Assembly: GCF_000317695.1 (NCBI RefSeq) | Contig: NC_019771.1 | Coordinates: 1,054,001-1,118,000 of the forward strand | DNA length: 64,000 nt | Source: Anabaena cylindrica PCC 7122 | GTDB taxonomy: Bacteria; Cyanobacteriota; Cyanobacteriia; Cyanobacteriales; Nostocaceae | Direction of reading: 5' to 3' | Shown: piece by piece, positions 1 to 8,772 of the stretch | How positions within the stretch are numbered: position 1 is the first letter of the stretch | Layout of the letters: each line of letters opens with the position of its first letter | Position numbers and translations under genes: made by a program | Notes under the pieces: generated by a model | What the model was told of the DNA's origin: nothing | Seen by the model: the letters and a program-made list of their open reading frames with translations, nothing else | The model's database searches: none

Positions 1-3
1 TCA

Positions 4-116
4 AAACATATCCCAAAATTTCTTGTGGTGCAGGCCGAAAAGCCTGCTAAAAATAGAAGGACGGGCAAGATGCCCATCCCACAAGATTGGATCATCTTTT
101 TTGTGGAGTTCTCTTA
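4..116 (+). repeat. Dispersed repeat family R1, copy A
   Basis: About 113 bp that reappears almost unchanged, in inverted orientation, at 57459-57570, and in a shorter, diverged form at 1369-1450. It holds two short internal hairpins (GCAGGC...GCCTGC-like and GGGCA...TGCCC-like) and ends with a T-rich tract. No coding capacity is evident. It looks like a non-autonomous, MITE- or REP-like intergenic element. The rest of the stretch up to 426 shows nothing I can name. Confidence 0.75.
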
Positions 117-426
117 TAGTCTGATTAAGGATTTTCAAGGTTAATGGTTTTTTGATTAATCAGAATTATAGGGTTTTCGGTTGAGTGATATACAAGAAAC
201 CCAACTCCATTATCACTGTAGGGAGGAGACTATGATGTATCTCCTTCAAGTGCATACCACTGTATCAATAGTAAACAATTAAACAAAACCGAAGATATCC
301 GTAGCGTCTACTAATTGCTGCTGTATATTAAAATACTTTCGACAGATTTGTGAAAATATGACTGGAAGCTGGGCGCTAGTGAGGTTAAAATCGCAAACAA
401 GGTCTAACTCTGAAGTAAAACTAACT

Positions 427-939
427 ATGAAGACGGCTGAAAAATTGGCTGCTGGTTGGCTGCTCACACTCGGATTCATGTTTTTAACGATATCAGTCTC
501 AGCAGTAATTACAAAAAATACTACACTCAAGCCAATTTTGCCAGGTATAGATGATCAAGGTTTGGTGAAAGATTTTGTTAATCACGAAGCTCTTAACCAG
601 CTGGATAATACAGCTACACAAGGTATAATGTTTGGCATTCCTACCGCAGTATTGGGAGGATGGTTAGCTTTGGGATTGTATAAGCAAAGCAAACAAAATA
701 AAAAGGCGATTAATCAACAGATGAATGAACATTTGCGATCGCTAGAGCAAGCGAAATTATCGCAATTTTATCAAATGCTACAAGAGAATCAAGGACGAGT
801 CACTCTGCTAGGCTTTGCCATGCAGTCCCAATTACCAGCAACCGAAGCCAAAGAATATTTAGATGCAAAAGCTAAAGAATTCAATGCAAATTTTCAGGTT
901 AACGAAGAAGGAGGCGTATCATATCATTTTGATGTGTAA
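427..939 (+). CDS. Hypothetical two-helix membrane protein
   Basis: I do not recognise this family. From the ATG at 427 it encodes about 170 residues, with a hydrophobic N-terminal helix (residues about 7-28, possibly an uncleaved signal) and a second helix near residues 85-105 (GIPTAVLGGWLALGLY). A basic, Q/K/E-rich cytoplasmic-looking tail follows. An upstream in-frame ATG at 358 would add 23 polar residues without helping the membrane topology, so I prefer 427, though neither start has a convincing ribosome binding site. It sits 27 bp upstream of the DUF423 gene and may share its transcript. Confidence 0.6.
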   Translation: MKTAEKLAAGWLLTLGFMFLTISVSAVITKNTTLKPILPGIDDQGLVKDFVNHEALNQLDNTATQGIMFGIPTAVLGGWLALGLYKQSKQNKKAINQQMNEHLRSLEQAKLSQFYQMLQENQGRVTLLGFAMQSQLPATEAKEYLDAKAKEFNANFQVNEEGGVSYHFDV

Positions 940-966
940 AGTACCAACACCAATTTACGCCTAAGT

Positions 967-1350
967 ATGATGACGCAGATTTTTTTGACTGTAGCTGCCA
1001 TTTTTGGCGGTTTGTCTGTTGCTGGTGGTGCTTTTGGCGCTCATGCTTTGCGGGAAAAAATCAGCGATCGCGCTTTAGAAATCTTCGATACTGGCGCTCG
1101 CTATCAAATGTACCACGCTCTAGCACTCTTGTTTGTCGCCATGCTCATGAGTCGCATACCCTCTCCACCATTAACCTTGGTAGCCAGTGGTTGGTTATTT
1201 ATAGCTGGTGTGGTTATTTTTTCAGGTAGCTTATATGCCATCAGCTTAACAGGTATCAAATCCTTGGGTGCGATCGCACCTTTAGGAGGCATATCATTGA
1301 TGGCTGGTTGGGGTATTTTAGCTTTTGCTGCTGCAACTATCAAGTTTTAA
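967..1350 (+). CDS. DUF423 family small membrane protein
   Basis: A 127-residue integral membrane protein with four hydrophobic helices. The N-terminal block (GGLSVAGGAFGAHALR) and the following ARYQMYHALALL stretch are the hallmark of the DUF423 (YgdD-like) family. Members are short inner-membrane proteins of unknown function found widely in bacteria. Length matches the family (about 120-130 residues). Two consecutive ATG codons (967, 970) make the exact start ambiguous by one residue. A copy of repeat R1 follows directly. Confidence 0.85.
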   Translation: MMTQIFLTVAAIFGGLSVAGGAFGAHALREKISDRALEIFDTGARYQMYHALALLFVAMLMSRIPSPPLTLVASGWLFIAGVVIFSGSLYAISLTGIKSLGAIAPLGGISLMAGWGILAFAAATIKF

Positions 1351-1368
1351 TAAATAGCTCAATATAAA

Positions 1369-1450
1369 TTCTTGTGGTGCGGGCATCTTGCCCGCTAATA
1401 ATACAAGGACGGGCAGGATGCCCATCCCACACGATTGGATCATCTTTTTT
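1369..1450 (+). repeat. Dispersed repeat family R1, copy B
   Basis: A shorter relative of 4-116 and 57459-57570. It shares the TTCTTGTGGTGC start, the GGGCA/TGCCC hairpin and the GATTGGATCATCTTTTTT end, but its first hairpin carries different bases that still pair (GCGGGC...GCCCGC). Compensating changes in the stem suggest that structure is what is kept. Confidence 0.75.
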
Positions 1451-1499
1451 AGTAATCTTATAAAAGTTCAAATCTCAACTAGTACACAAAATATTTTAA

Positions 1500-2258
1500 A
1501 TGTCTCCAACATCAGAAATCGCCGTTGAGTTTCGGGATGTCAGTTTTAAGATTAATCGCCATTTTCTATTATCCCACTTAAATCTCACCATTTACCAAGG
1601 GGAAGCCCTTGTCTTACTCGGACGCAGTGGTAGCGGTAAAACAACCACCTTAAAATTAATCAATCATTTGCTGATTCCTACCCAAGGGCAGGTTTTTGTT
1701 AACAATCGTCCTACAACTGAATGGGATGGGATTAAACTGCGGCGGCAAATCGGTTATGTGATCCAAGACATTGGTTTATTTCCCCACTTTAGCGTCAAAG
1801 AAAACATCGCCCTCGTTCCTTCTTTAGAAAAATGGACACAATGCCAAATTGAGACGCGAGTTTATGAAATGTTAAACTTGGTGGGTTTAGACCCGGAAAC
1901 ATTCGCCCAGCGCTATCCCTATCAACTATCCGGAGGTCAGCGTCAGCGAGTAGGTGTGGCCAGGGCCTTAGCTGCCGACCCGCCTGTATTATTGATGGAT
2001 GAACCTTTTGGCGCACTTGACCCCATCACCCGTTTAGAATTACAACAACAGTTTCACCATTTGCAAAAGCAACTGGGGAAAACAGTGGTATTTGTTACCC
2101 ACGACATTCAAGAAGCATTCTTCCTTGGTACTCGAATTGGGTTAATGTATGAGGGTAATTTAGTTTTCTTGGGTACGAGAGCAGAATTTCTTCAATCTCA
2201 ACATCCAGAGGCCAAGGCTTTTATTGCTTGTTTAAATGCTTGGGAAAAAAGTGCTTAA
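1500..2258 (+). CDS. ABC transporter ATPase, osmoprotectant/glycine-betaine type
   Basis: A 252-residue cytoplasmic ATPase subunit. Visible motifs are Walker A GRSGSGKTT (residues 41-49), the signature LSGGQRQR (about 143-150), Walker B LLMDEP (about 164-169) and the switch histidine in FVTHD. The sequence resembles OpuCA/OpuBA/ProV-type quaternary-amine importers; it lacks the C-terminal CBS domains of many OpuCA proteins. The next gene starts 15 bp later and supplies the fused permease and binding protein, so the two make a complete importer. Substrate (choline, glycine betaine or a related compatible solute) is inferred from the family. Confidence 0.85.
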   Translation: MSPTSEIAVEFRDVSFKINRHFLLSHLNLTIYQGEALVLLGRSGSGKTTTLKLINHLLIPTQGQVFVNNRPTTEWDGIKLRRQIGYVIQDIGLFPHFSVKENIALVPSLEKWTQCQIETRVYEMLNLVGLDPETFAQRYPYQLSGGQRQRVGVARALAADPPVLLMDEPFGALDPITRLELQQQFHHLQKQLGKTVVFVTHDIQEAFFLGTRIGLMYEGNLVFLGTRAEFLQSQHPEAKAFIACLNAWEKSA

Positions 2259-2273
2259 TTTAAGGATTTAACC

Positions 2274-3803
2274 TTGTTTTTAATCCAATACGCCCCCGAA
2301 ATCCTTCTTCGTACAGGTGAACATTTAGTTTTAGTTGCGATCGCCATGTTGGTGGCTATCTCCATCGGCATCCCTTTAGGCATTTTCATCACTCGCCAGC
2401 CGAAACTCGCCCAACCCATTCTCGGTGTCGCTAACGCCCTCCAAACCATTCCCAGTTTAGCCATCTTTGGTTTCCTCATTTCTGTGCCATTTCTAGGGGG
2501 AATTGGCAAAATTCCCGCTATTGTCGCCTTGACTCTCTACGCTTTGCTTCCCCTCATTCGTAATACTTATATAGGCATTAATAACGTCGATTCAGCCATT
2601 CGAGAAGCTGGCAAAGGCATGGGAATGACAGATTGGCAATTGCTATTTCAGGTAGAAATTCCCCTAGCATCAGGCGTGATTTTGGCAGGAGTCAGAGTAG
2701 CAACAGTAATCTCTGTGGGAATTGCCACCATTGCCGCAGCGATCGGTGGTGGGGGATTGGGAGTATTTATTTTTCGAGGTATTTCTACAGTTAATAATCA
2801 ATTAATTTTAGCAGGAGCAATACCCGCAGCTTTCATCGCTTTAGGGGCAGATTTATCTTTAGGATGGGTAGAAAAAAAATTAACAGAACAAAGAGATAAA
2901 AAAGTTAAAATTAATCGCAAATTTACCGTTGCTATGGGGATATTAACCTTACTAGCAGCGGGATTAATAGCCTTTAATTATCAACAAACACCACCAACAA
3001 TTATTATCGGCTCAAAAAATTTTACTGAACAATTTATCTTAGGAGAATTATTAGCTCAACAAATAGAGTCTCACACAAAATTAAAAGTTGATCGCCGCTT
3101 CAATTTAGGGGGAACTTTTATTTGTCATGAAGCTGTAAAAACAGGACAAATTGCTGGCTATGTGGAATATACAGGAACATCCTTAACAGCCGTATTGAAA
3201 CAAAAACCTATTAGTAATTCTCAAGTCGTCTATGAGAAAGTGAAACAGGAATACGACCAGAAATTTAAATTAGAAGTTATGCAGCCTTTGGGATTTAATA
3301 ACACCTTTGCTATGATTATCCGAGGGGAAGATGCCAAACGTCTTAATATTAAAACTCTTTCAGAAGCAGCTAAATATACTCCTCAATTACAAGCAGGTTT
3401 TGGCTATGAATTTCTGGAACGAGAAGATGGTTATCCAGGTTTAGCTAAAACCTATGGCTTAAAGTTTGCAAACACAAAACAAATGGAATTAGGATTGATG
3501 TATCAAGCTTTAAAAGAAAAAAAAGTAGATTTGATAGCAGCAAATTCTACAGATGGCTTGATTCCGGTTCTCAATTTAGTGATTTTAGAAGATGATAAAA
3601 GTTATTTTCCTCCCTATCAAGCTATCCCTATTTTTAATCAAGCAACACTGAAAAAATATCCAGAGTTACGAACATCAATTAATCAATTAGCAGGTTTAGT
3701 TTCCACTGAAGAAATGCAAAAGATGAATTATCAAGTAGATAATAAATCTCGTCCTGTAGAACAAGTTGTTAATGAATTTCTCAAGTCTAAATCTAAATTA
3801 TGA
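2274..3803 (+). CDS. Fused permease/substrate-binding protein, osmoprotectant ABC importer
   Basis: A 509-residue fusion. Residues about 1-210 form a multi-spanning MetI-like permease domain, including the EAGKGMGMTDWQLLFQVEIP coupling region that contacts the ATPase. A further membrane helix near 215-232 leads to an OpuAC/OpuBC-type periplasmic binding domain (about 240-509) starting PPTIIIGSKNFTEQ, the usual opening of osmoprotectant-binding proteins, with VEYTGTSL further on. Such permease-binder fusions are known in the OpuB/OpuC group. Translation appears to start at TTG (2274), 15 bp after the ATPase stop, so one operon is likely. Confidence 0.87.
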   Translation: MFLIQYAPEILLRTGEHLVLVAIAMLVAISIGIPLGIFITRQPKLAQPILGVANALQTIPSLAIFGFLISVPFLGGIGKIPAIVALTLYALLPLIRNTYIGINNVDSAIREAGKGMGMTDWQLLFQVEIPLASGVILAGVRVATVISVGIATIAAAIGGGGLGVFIFRGISTVNNQLILAGAIPAAFIALGADLSLGWVEKKLTEQRDKKVKINRKFTVAMGILTLLAAGLIAFNYQQTPPTIIIGSKNFTEQFILGELLAQQIESHTKLKVDRRFNLGGTFICHEAVKTGQIAGYVEYTGTSLTAVLKQKPISNSQVVYEKVKQEYDQKFKLEVMQPLGFNNTFAMIIRGEDAKRLNIKTLSEAAKYTPQLQAGFGYEFLEREDGYPGLAKTYGLKFANTKQMELGLMYQALKEKKVDLIAANSTDGLIPVLNLVILEDDKSYFPPYQAIPIFNQATLKKYPELRTSINQLAGLVSTEEMQKMNYQVDNKSRPVEQVVNEFLKSKSKL

Positions 3804-3857
3804 CTTCCATCTGAATAAGTAGCATTAAATTGTTAGTTTTTAACCAAACATAAACAG

Positions 3858-4220
3858 TTATCTTTCAGCTACATTAGCAGCAATTAATGCTTCTCGATAC
3901 AGCCAGGCTTCTCTTGCTGTTTTAAAACCTTTCATCCATGTATCTTCGCTTTTCCCTTTAATCCGATAGCCTACTTCCCAAGTATCTTTTGGTTCTCTTT
4001 CAAAGAAATATTTTATTTTATAAAGCATTACTGGCTGGGCAAAATCATTTCCACAATCTTTGTCATCTTCTATTTCAGTTTTATTATCTTCTCTAATACC
4101 GTAAAAACGACGCTTTTCTTTGTTTATGTGAACTTCTACAATATCACCCAAATGATTAGAGTGTAAAATGATGACTCCAGCTTCTGTGACAGTATGATGT
4201 TTGGGGTTAATACTAGACAT
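3858..4220 (-). CDS. Hypothetical protein, 120 aa
   Basis: I do not recognise the family. A soluble, charged protein with no signal peptide or membrane helix. The C-terminal half reads like a small alpha/beta domain with Trp-rich turns (DTWEVGYRIKG, TWMKGFKTAREAW). An AGAGGGA ribosome binding site sits directly ahead of the ATG, supporting it as a real gene. It runs in the same direction as the DUF427 and ergothioneine genes, separated by 88 bp. Confidence 0.6.
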   Translation of the reverse strand: MSSINPKHHTVTEAGVIILHSNHLGDIVEVHINKEKRRFYGIREDNKTEIEDDKDCGNDFAQPVMLYKIKYFFEREPKDTWEVGYRIKGKSEDTWMKGFKTAREAWLYREALIAANVAER

Positions 4221-4308
4221 TCCCTCTTATCCTGTAATGTTTAAAACATTCCTATCATATCATTTCCACTTGAATACTGACGATTTGAATTAGTTCAATT
4301 CTCATCAT

Positions 4309-4803
4309 CTACCACCATTTTGTTCCTGGTTCACCTTTAAAAGGTCCAACAATATCAGAAGTAATCCATCCACCGTAGAAATCACCCGGTTGAGGCTTGA
4401 CTAGTTCATCGTTTACATAGCAAGCATCCATTAAATTTGCATAAAAACTATAGTATTCTTGAATGCCTACAAAATCAGGACTTGGTTGAATATATCGCCA
4501 AGCAGCATAATTGATATATTTATCACCTACAGATATATTGTAATATTGACACCAGCCTTTCCATTCACACCAAGTTTTTTTAGGTGTTTCTATCAAATGT
4601 TCTAGTTTAATGTCTTCACCAGGGATGTAATACACTGGTGGATGGCTAGTTTCTAAGACTCTTTTAGCTTTCTGGGTTTCTCCTAAAATAATTTCATTAA
4701 AAATCACTTTGAGATGTTTATCAGTATCTTCTAAAATTGCTGGACGGGGATAATCCCAAACTGATTCTTGACCTGGTTGTGGGGGAATAGGATTTGGTTT
4801 CAT
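4309..4803 (-). CDS. DUF427 domain protein
   Basis: A 164-residue soluble protein with the features of the DUF427 family: an N-terminal ESVWDYPRPAI block, a TKKTWCEWKG-like strand (here TPKKTWCEWKG), and a C-terminal FYGGWITSDIVGPFKG block. The family has a compact beta-rich fold; its biochemical role is not established. An AAGAGG ribosome binding site lies about 12 bp ahead of the ATG. It lies 60 bp downstream of egtD on the same strand, so it may be cotranscribed with the ergothioneine genes; no functional link is claimed. Confidence 0.8.
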   Translation of the reverse strand: MKPNPIPPQPGQESVWDYPRPAILEDTDKHLKVIFNEIILGETQKAKRVLETSHPPVYYIPGEDIKLEHLIETPKKTWCEWKGWCQYYNISVGDKYINYAAWRYIQPSPDFVGIQEYYSFYANLMDACYVNDELVKPQPGDFYGGWITSDIVGPFKGEPGTKWW

Positions 4804-4863
4804 TATTAGTAATTGCCTCTTTTAAGTGTTAATTTCAACGTTAAAAAATTCTCATTAATTAAT

Positions 4864-5841
4864 TCATTCAACTTGGCAAAGAATCAATCCAAACCACTGT
4901 TTTTCATCTGTCCATATTTTCACAGTTTTCAGTCCTTGGATTTCGAGTTGTTTTTGCATATTTGTTAAATCAAACTTGCGAGAAATTTCTGTAAGGATGC
5001 TTTCTCCAGCTTGAAAAGAAACCTTTAAATTGAGAATGTCTAGGGATACAGAATGACTTTCTTGGCAATGGAGATACATTTCAATTTGATTATCTACCTG
5101 ATTATAAATCGCTTGATGTTTAAACAAATTAATGTCAAAATCACCTTGAAAACGCCAATTCAGATGAGAAAGCATATTCAAATTAAAAGCAGCAGTAACT
5201 TCTTGACTATCGTTATAAGCTGCTTCTAATATATCCTTGGGTTTTTGTAAATCCATACCCAGCAAAAAATAGTCCCCAGAGTTTAGGGTTTGGGCAACTT
5301 GGCTTAAAAAATCATCAGATTCTTGTGAACTAAAATTACCTATAGAACTTCCTAGAAAAAAGAGCATCCGTGATTGCAAATAATTAGATTCCAGATGAAC
5401 TAAAGCTTGTTCATAAGTTCCTAATAATCCATGAATTGTAAAATCAGGATATTTTTGTTGTAATTGTAAAACGCTATTTTTAAGAATTCCCCCACTGACA
5501 TCAATAGGTAAATATGTACAGGAACCGGCAATTTTTTGATAAGCATCTAATAAAAGACGAGTTTTAGTAGAACTACCACTACCTAATTCTATTAATTCAC
5601 AACAACCTGTAATTTGAGCGATTTCGTCAGCATATTGATTTAAAATCCATGCTTCTGTGCGAGTTGGATAATATTCAGGTAAATCGCAGATTTTTTCAAA
5701 TAGCTCAGAACCATAATCGTCATAAAAATATTTAGCGGGTAAACTTTTAGAAACTTGAGTTAATCCTTGAATAACATCTGCACCATCATTGTTTAAATCT
5801 TGATAGTGATCATCAAGAATTGTCAAAGGTTTAATTAGCAT
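4864..5841 (-). CDS. egtD: L-histidine N-alpha-methyltransferase EgtD
   Basis: Trimethylates histidine to hercynine with S-adenosylmethionine, the first step of ergothioneine synthesis. The 325-residue length fits EgtD. Visible features are the KYFYDDYGSELFEKICDLPE block (31-56 region), YYPTRTEAWIL, the SAM-binding loop LIELGSGSSTKT (83-94), and FFLGSSIGNF. A CAGGA ribosome binding site precedes the ATG. The sulfoxide synthase gene lies 97 bp upstream on the same strand, so the two form a minimal pathway operon. Confidence 0.93.
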   Translation of the reverse strand: MLIKPLTILDDHYQDLNNDGADVIQGLTQVSKSLPAKYFYDDYGSELFEKICDLPEYYPTRTEAWILNQYADEIAQITGCCELIELGSGSSTKTRLLLDAYQKIAGSCTYLPIDVSGGILKNSVLQLQQKYPDFTIHGLLGTYEQALVHLESNYLQSRMLFFLGSSIGNFSSQESDDFLSQVAQTLNSGDYFLLGMDLQKPKDILEAAYNDSQEVTAAFNLNMLSHLNWRFQGDFDINLFKHQAIYNQVDNQIEMYLHCQESHSVSLDILNLKVSFQAGESILTEISRKFDLTNMQKQLEIQGLKTVKIWTDEKQWFGLILCQVE

Positions 5842-5938
5842 TTTTTAATTCCTGATATTTTTTGTTTGAACAACAACCATGTAAAACAGACCTGACTATT
5901 TAATTCTCTCTGCGACTCTGCGTGAAAAAAAATCTAAA

Positions 5939-7294
5939 TTAAACAACATTCTGAGCAATTCTAAAACCAACGTGCTGATAAAAATAAGGACGAAACCAAT
6001 TCCGATAGGATGGTAATGCCATTGAACCATTAGTAGCCCAAGAACCACCGAGCATCATCTGATGTTTACCATCAAAAAATGGTGCAGATTGGTCTTCATA
6101 AAGGGGATGAGTTTTAAATCCTGGTAGGGGGTAAAATGTGTTTTCTAACCATTCCCAGACATTTCCTCGTAAATCAAAAAGACCAGATGCACTGTTGGCT
6201 GGTGTGAACATTCCCACCGGATTGGGGGAAATAAATTGTAAATTGAGATTACAATGAGTTGATAAGCAGTTACCTTCAGATATTAGCAAGGCTTGATTCC
6301 ATTCTGCTTCGCTCATCAAGCGTATGTTTGAGCCTTTCCAGCGACAAAATGCGATCGCTTCATAGTGGTTAACTTCCACCGGCCAGTCAAGGGGTAAGTC
6401 CATTTCATCGAATGTAGCTCGATAGCGATAGCCATCTGATGTAGGTAGCCAAAATTTAGGGTGTTGGACTTGATAAAGTTGCTGCCATTGCCAAGATTCA
6501 GCGTTCCAGCAATCTCGATTATTGTAGCCACCCGCTTGCACAAACTCTAAAAATTCCCTGTTTGTCACCAGATATTGACTAGCTAAAAATGGTTTTACCT
6601 CTACTTCCAGATGTCCATATTCACTATCCCAACCGTAAGTTAAATCATGATCAGGTTTGCCCAATTGCACCACACCCTCAGGAATTTCCCGCATTTCATT
6701 GTTAGGAATAATATCACTATTAGCAAGTGCATAATTCCATCCAGGGGGGCATTTCAGGCTATCAAGCGGCAATTGACGCAGCAGCATAGAAGAGGTTTCA
6801 AAGTGAATGCGGCTGTGTTCTATCCCCATTAATAAAGCCCAGAGAGGATGCTGTTGATGAATCGGCAGATGTATGGGAGTGGTTTGGATTACCTTTGTAA
6901 TTTCTTCTCTAGCTTTGTCTCGATATTGCCAAACTTTTTCCACATCAGGCCAGCAAATCCCTTTTATAGCTGCATCTAATTCTGTTGGAGTTTCAGGATC
7001 AACTCCAATTTCAAACAGGGTTTCATATTGTGGATGAATGCGATCTGCTATTAAACCAACCTGAATTAACTTATTGATATAAAAAACAGCAGAGTGACCG
7101 AGATAAAAAATGAGACAATTTCTTAAAGGGTCAGGATTCAGATAGAAACTTTGGGGATCAACTAAACTTTGCAGAAGTTTTTCTTCAATTTCCCAAGAAT
7201 CCTCAAAGTATGTAAGTAGGGTTTGTTGACTGCAATGATCGAGTCTGGGGACTTGAGCAGATGTCATTCTATTAATTGTGGGAATTGTAGGCAT
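5939..7294 (-). CDS. egtB: Ergothioneine sulfoxide synthase (OvoA-like EgtB)
   Basis: An iron enzyme expected to join hercynine (or histidine) with a thiol donor to give a sulfoxide. From the ATG at 7294 it has 451 residues: an N-terminal DinB-like domain with metal ligands in GHSAVFYINK (His67) and the H-x3-H-x-E motif in IEHSRIHFETS (His160, His164), then a formylglycine-enzyme-like domain (about 210-451) ending in NWFRPYFYQHVGFRIA. The wording of these blocks is closer to OvoA (5-histidylcysteine sulfoxide synthase) than to actinobacterial EgtB, but the C-terminal methyltransferase of OvoA is absent. Pairing with EgtD points to ergothioneine. A TTG at 7315 is an alternative start. Confidence 0.85.
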   Translation of the reverse strand: MPTIPTINRMTSAQVPRLDHCSQQTLLTYFEDSWEIEEKLLQSLVDPQSFYLNPDPLRNCLIFYLGHSAVFYINKLIQVGLIADRIHPQYETLFEIGVDPETPTELDAAIKGICWPDVEKVWQYRDKAREEITKVIQTTPIHLPIHQQHPLWALLMGIEHSRIHFETSSMLLRQLPLDSLKCPPGWNYALANSDIIPNNEMREIPEGVVQLGKPDHDLTYGWDSEYGHLEVEVKPFLASQYLVTNREFLEFVQAGGYNNRDCWNAESWQWQQLYQVQHPKFWLPTSDGYRYRATFDEMDLPLDWPVEVNHYEAIAFCRWKGSNIRLMSEAEWNQALLISEGNCLSTHCNLNLQFISPNPVGMFTPANSASGLFDLRGNVWEWLENTFYPLPGFKTHPLYEDQSAPFFDGKHQMMLGGSWATNGSMALPSYRNWFRPYFYQHVGFRIAQNVV

Positions 7295-7404
7295 GACATT
7301 AATTGAGTTTTGCAAAAGCGCAATCGCATGATTTGATATCTGTCTTCATGTATCCCATCTTGTTGCGCTTTTACTGTTTTTTTTATAAAAACTTTAGACT
7401 TAAT

Positions 7405-8592
7405 CTAAAATATCCGTCTTTTACGTCCATTATCGGGCTGCGTTGTCCGCAAAGGCACGACCTCCGCCTCACTACTCTCTCTGGCTACTCTAATCAGCAA
7501 CGCAGCAGCTACCAAACTGGCAATCATCGAATTACCACCATAACTAAACATAGGCAAAGGCAAACCGGTAGTTGGCAGCGCACCTGTAGCCACACCAATA
7601 TGCAGTAATGACTGTCCAATCAAAACCACCGTGATGCCAATTGCCACTAACCGATGAATAGTATTTTTGGCCTTGAATGCTACAATTAGTCCCAAAGTAG
7701 CGAATACAGCTAAAAGTAATAACAGCAACATACTACCAATAAAGCCAAATTCCTCAGCAAATATTGCAAATATAAAATCAGTATCTTGAATTGGTAAATA
7801 AAACAGCTTTTGTTGAGAAAGTCCAAATCCAACTCCCCAAGTTTTACCCGAACCTACTGCTAATAAACTCTGTACTAATTGATAACCATCTCCTGTAGCA
7901 TCAGCCCAGGGATTGAGAAAAGACATCACTCGTCTACGTTGATATTCTTTGATGCTAATACTCAATAATGCTAATACCACCCCACCAAGGGCTGTTCCTC
8001 CCAAGTATTTGGATGGTATTCCAGCAGCTAAAGCAATTAACCAAATAGTCATTCCGCACAGTGCTGTTGTACTTAAGTTAGGTTGGGCAAGGATTCCTAA
8101 CAGTACAAGACAGAAGACACCTAACCAAGAGAGTCGAACCCCCCAGCTTAATCTTTCCCACTGACCGAAAAGCCTAGCACTTTGCAGAACTAAAAAGGGT
8201 TTAATCAATTCTGATGGTTGGATGGGAATTGGCCCCACTGCTATCCACCTGGCTGCGTCAAATGCCTTTTTTCCTAATCCAGGAATTAGGGTGACGAAAA
8301 TTAACCCTAAAAACAGCAACAAAAACCAATGAGATACCCCCAGAACTTTCCGTAAGGGGAGATTAACAATAATGTTGAAGATTATTAATGAAACTAATAC
8401 CCAAATGATTTGACGCTTAAAATAGTACATCCCGTCACCATGTCGTTCATCAGCTACGGGATAGGATGCTGAAAATAGGACGATTAAGCCGCAAAACAAC
8501 CAAATCATCGTTAACCAGCGCAATAACCGTGCCTCTATTGCCCAAGTGGCAACGGAACTATCAAAAATTGGAATTAATTGGCGTAGATTCAC
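7405..8592 (-). CDS. ftsW: Cell-division SEDS protein FtsW
   Basis: A 395-residue polytopic membrane protein of the SEDS glycosyltransferase family (FtsW/RodA/SpoVE), which polymerises lipid II into glycan strands. Supporting motifs are the QPSELIKPFLVLQSARL loop, the RRRVMSFLNPWADATGDGYQ loop, and the C-terminal TTGLPLPMFSYGGNSM block; the last is typical of FtsW rather than RodA. Translation starts at GTG (8592). It is divergent from the cyclase gene beginning near 8773, so both promoters lie in 8593-8770. Confidence 0.88.
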   Translation of the reverse strand: MNLRQLIPIFDSSVATWAIEARLLRWLTMIWLFCGLIVLFSASYPVADERHGDGMYYFKRQIIWVLVSLIIFNIIVNLPLRKVLGVSHWFLLLFLGLIFVTLIPGLGKKAFDAARWIAVGPIPIQPSELIKPFLVLQSARLFGQWERLSWGVRLSWLGVFCLVLLGILAQPNLSTTALCGMTIWLIALAAGIPSKYLGGTALGGVVLALLSISIKEYQRRRVMSFLNPWADATGDGYQLVQSLLAVGSGKTWGVGFGLSQQKLFYLPIQDTDFIFAIFAEEFGFIGSMLLLLLLAVFATLGLIVAFKAKNTIHRLVAIGITVVLIGQSLLHIGVATGALPTTGLPLPMFSYGGNSMIASLVAAALLIRVARESSEAEVVPLRTTQPDNGRKRRIF

Positions 8593-8772
8593 AGCGTCTT
8601 ATTTGGGTAGGAATAATAAGTTATTTTAGGTTTTAGTCGGTCTACTTCTGTGCTATCAGAAGAATACCGATTAAATGTAGATGCGGAGAGACTTTCCGCA
8701 GGGTATCGCAAAAACGCAAAGGACGAGAAGATAAGAAAGAAGGAAGGAAGAAGGAAGAAGATAGCTAATTTT

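Noticed and set aside
8650..8772. 41-codon N-terminal extension of the CHASE2 cyclase from a GTG
   Set aside because: Encoded by a purine-rich, repeat-like tract; the ATG at 8773 gives a normal start ahead of the first membrane helix.
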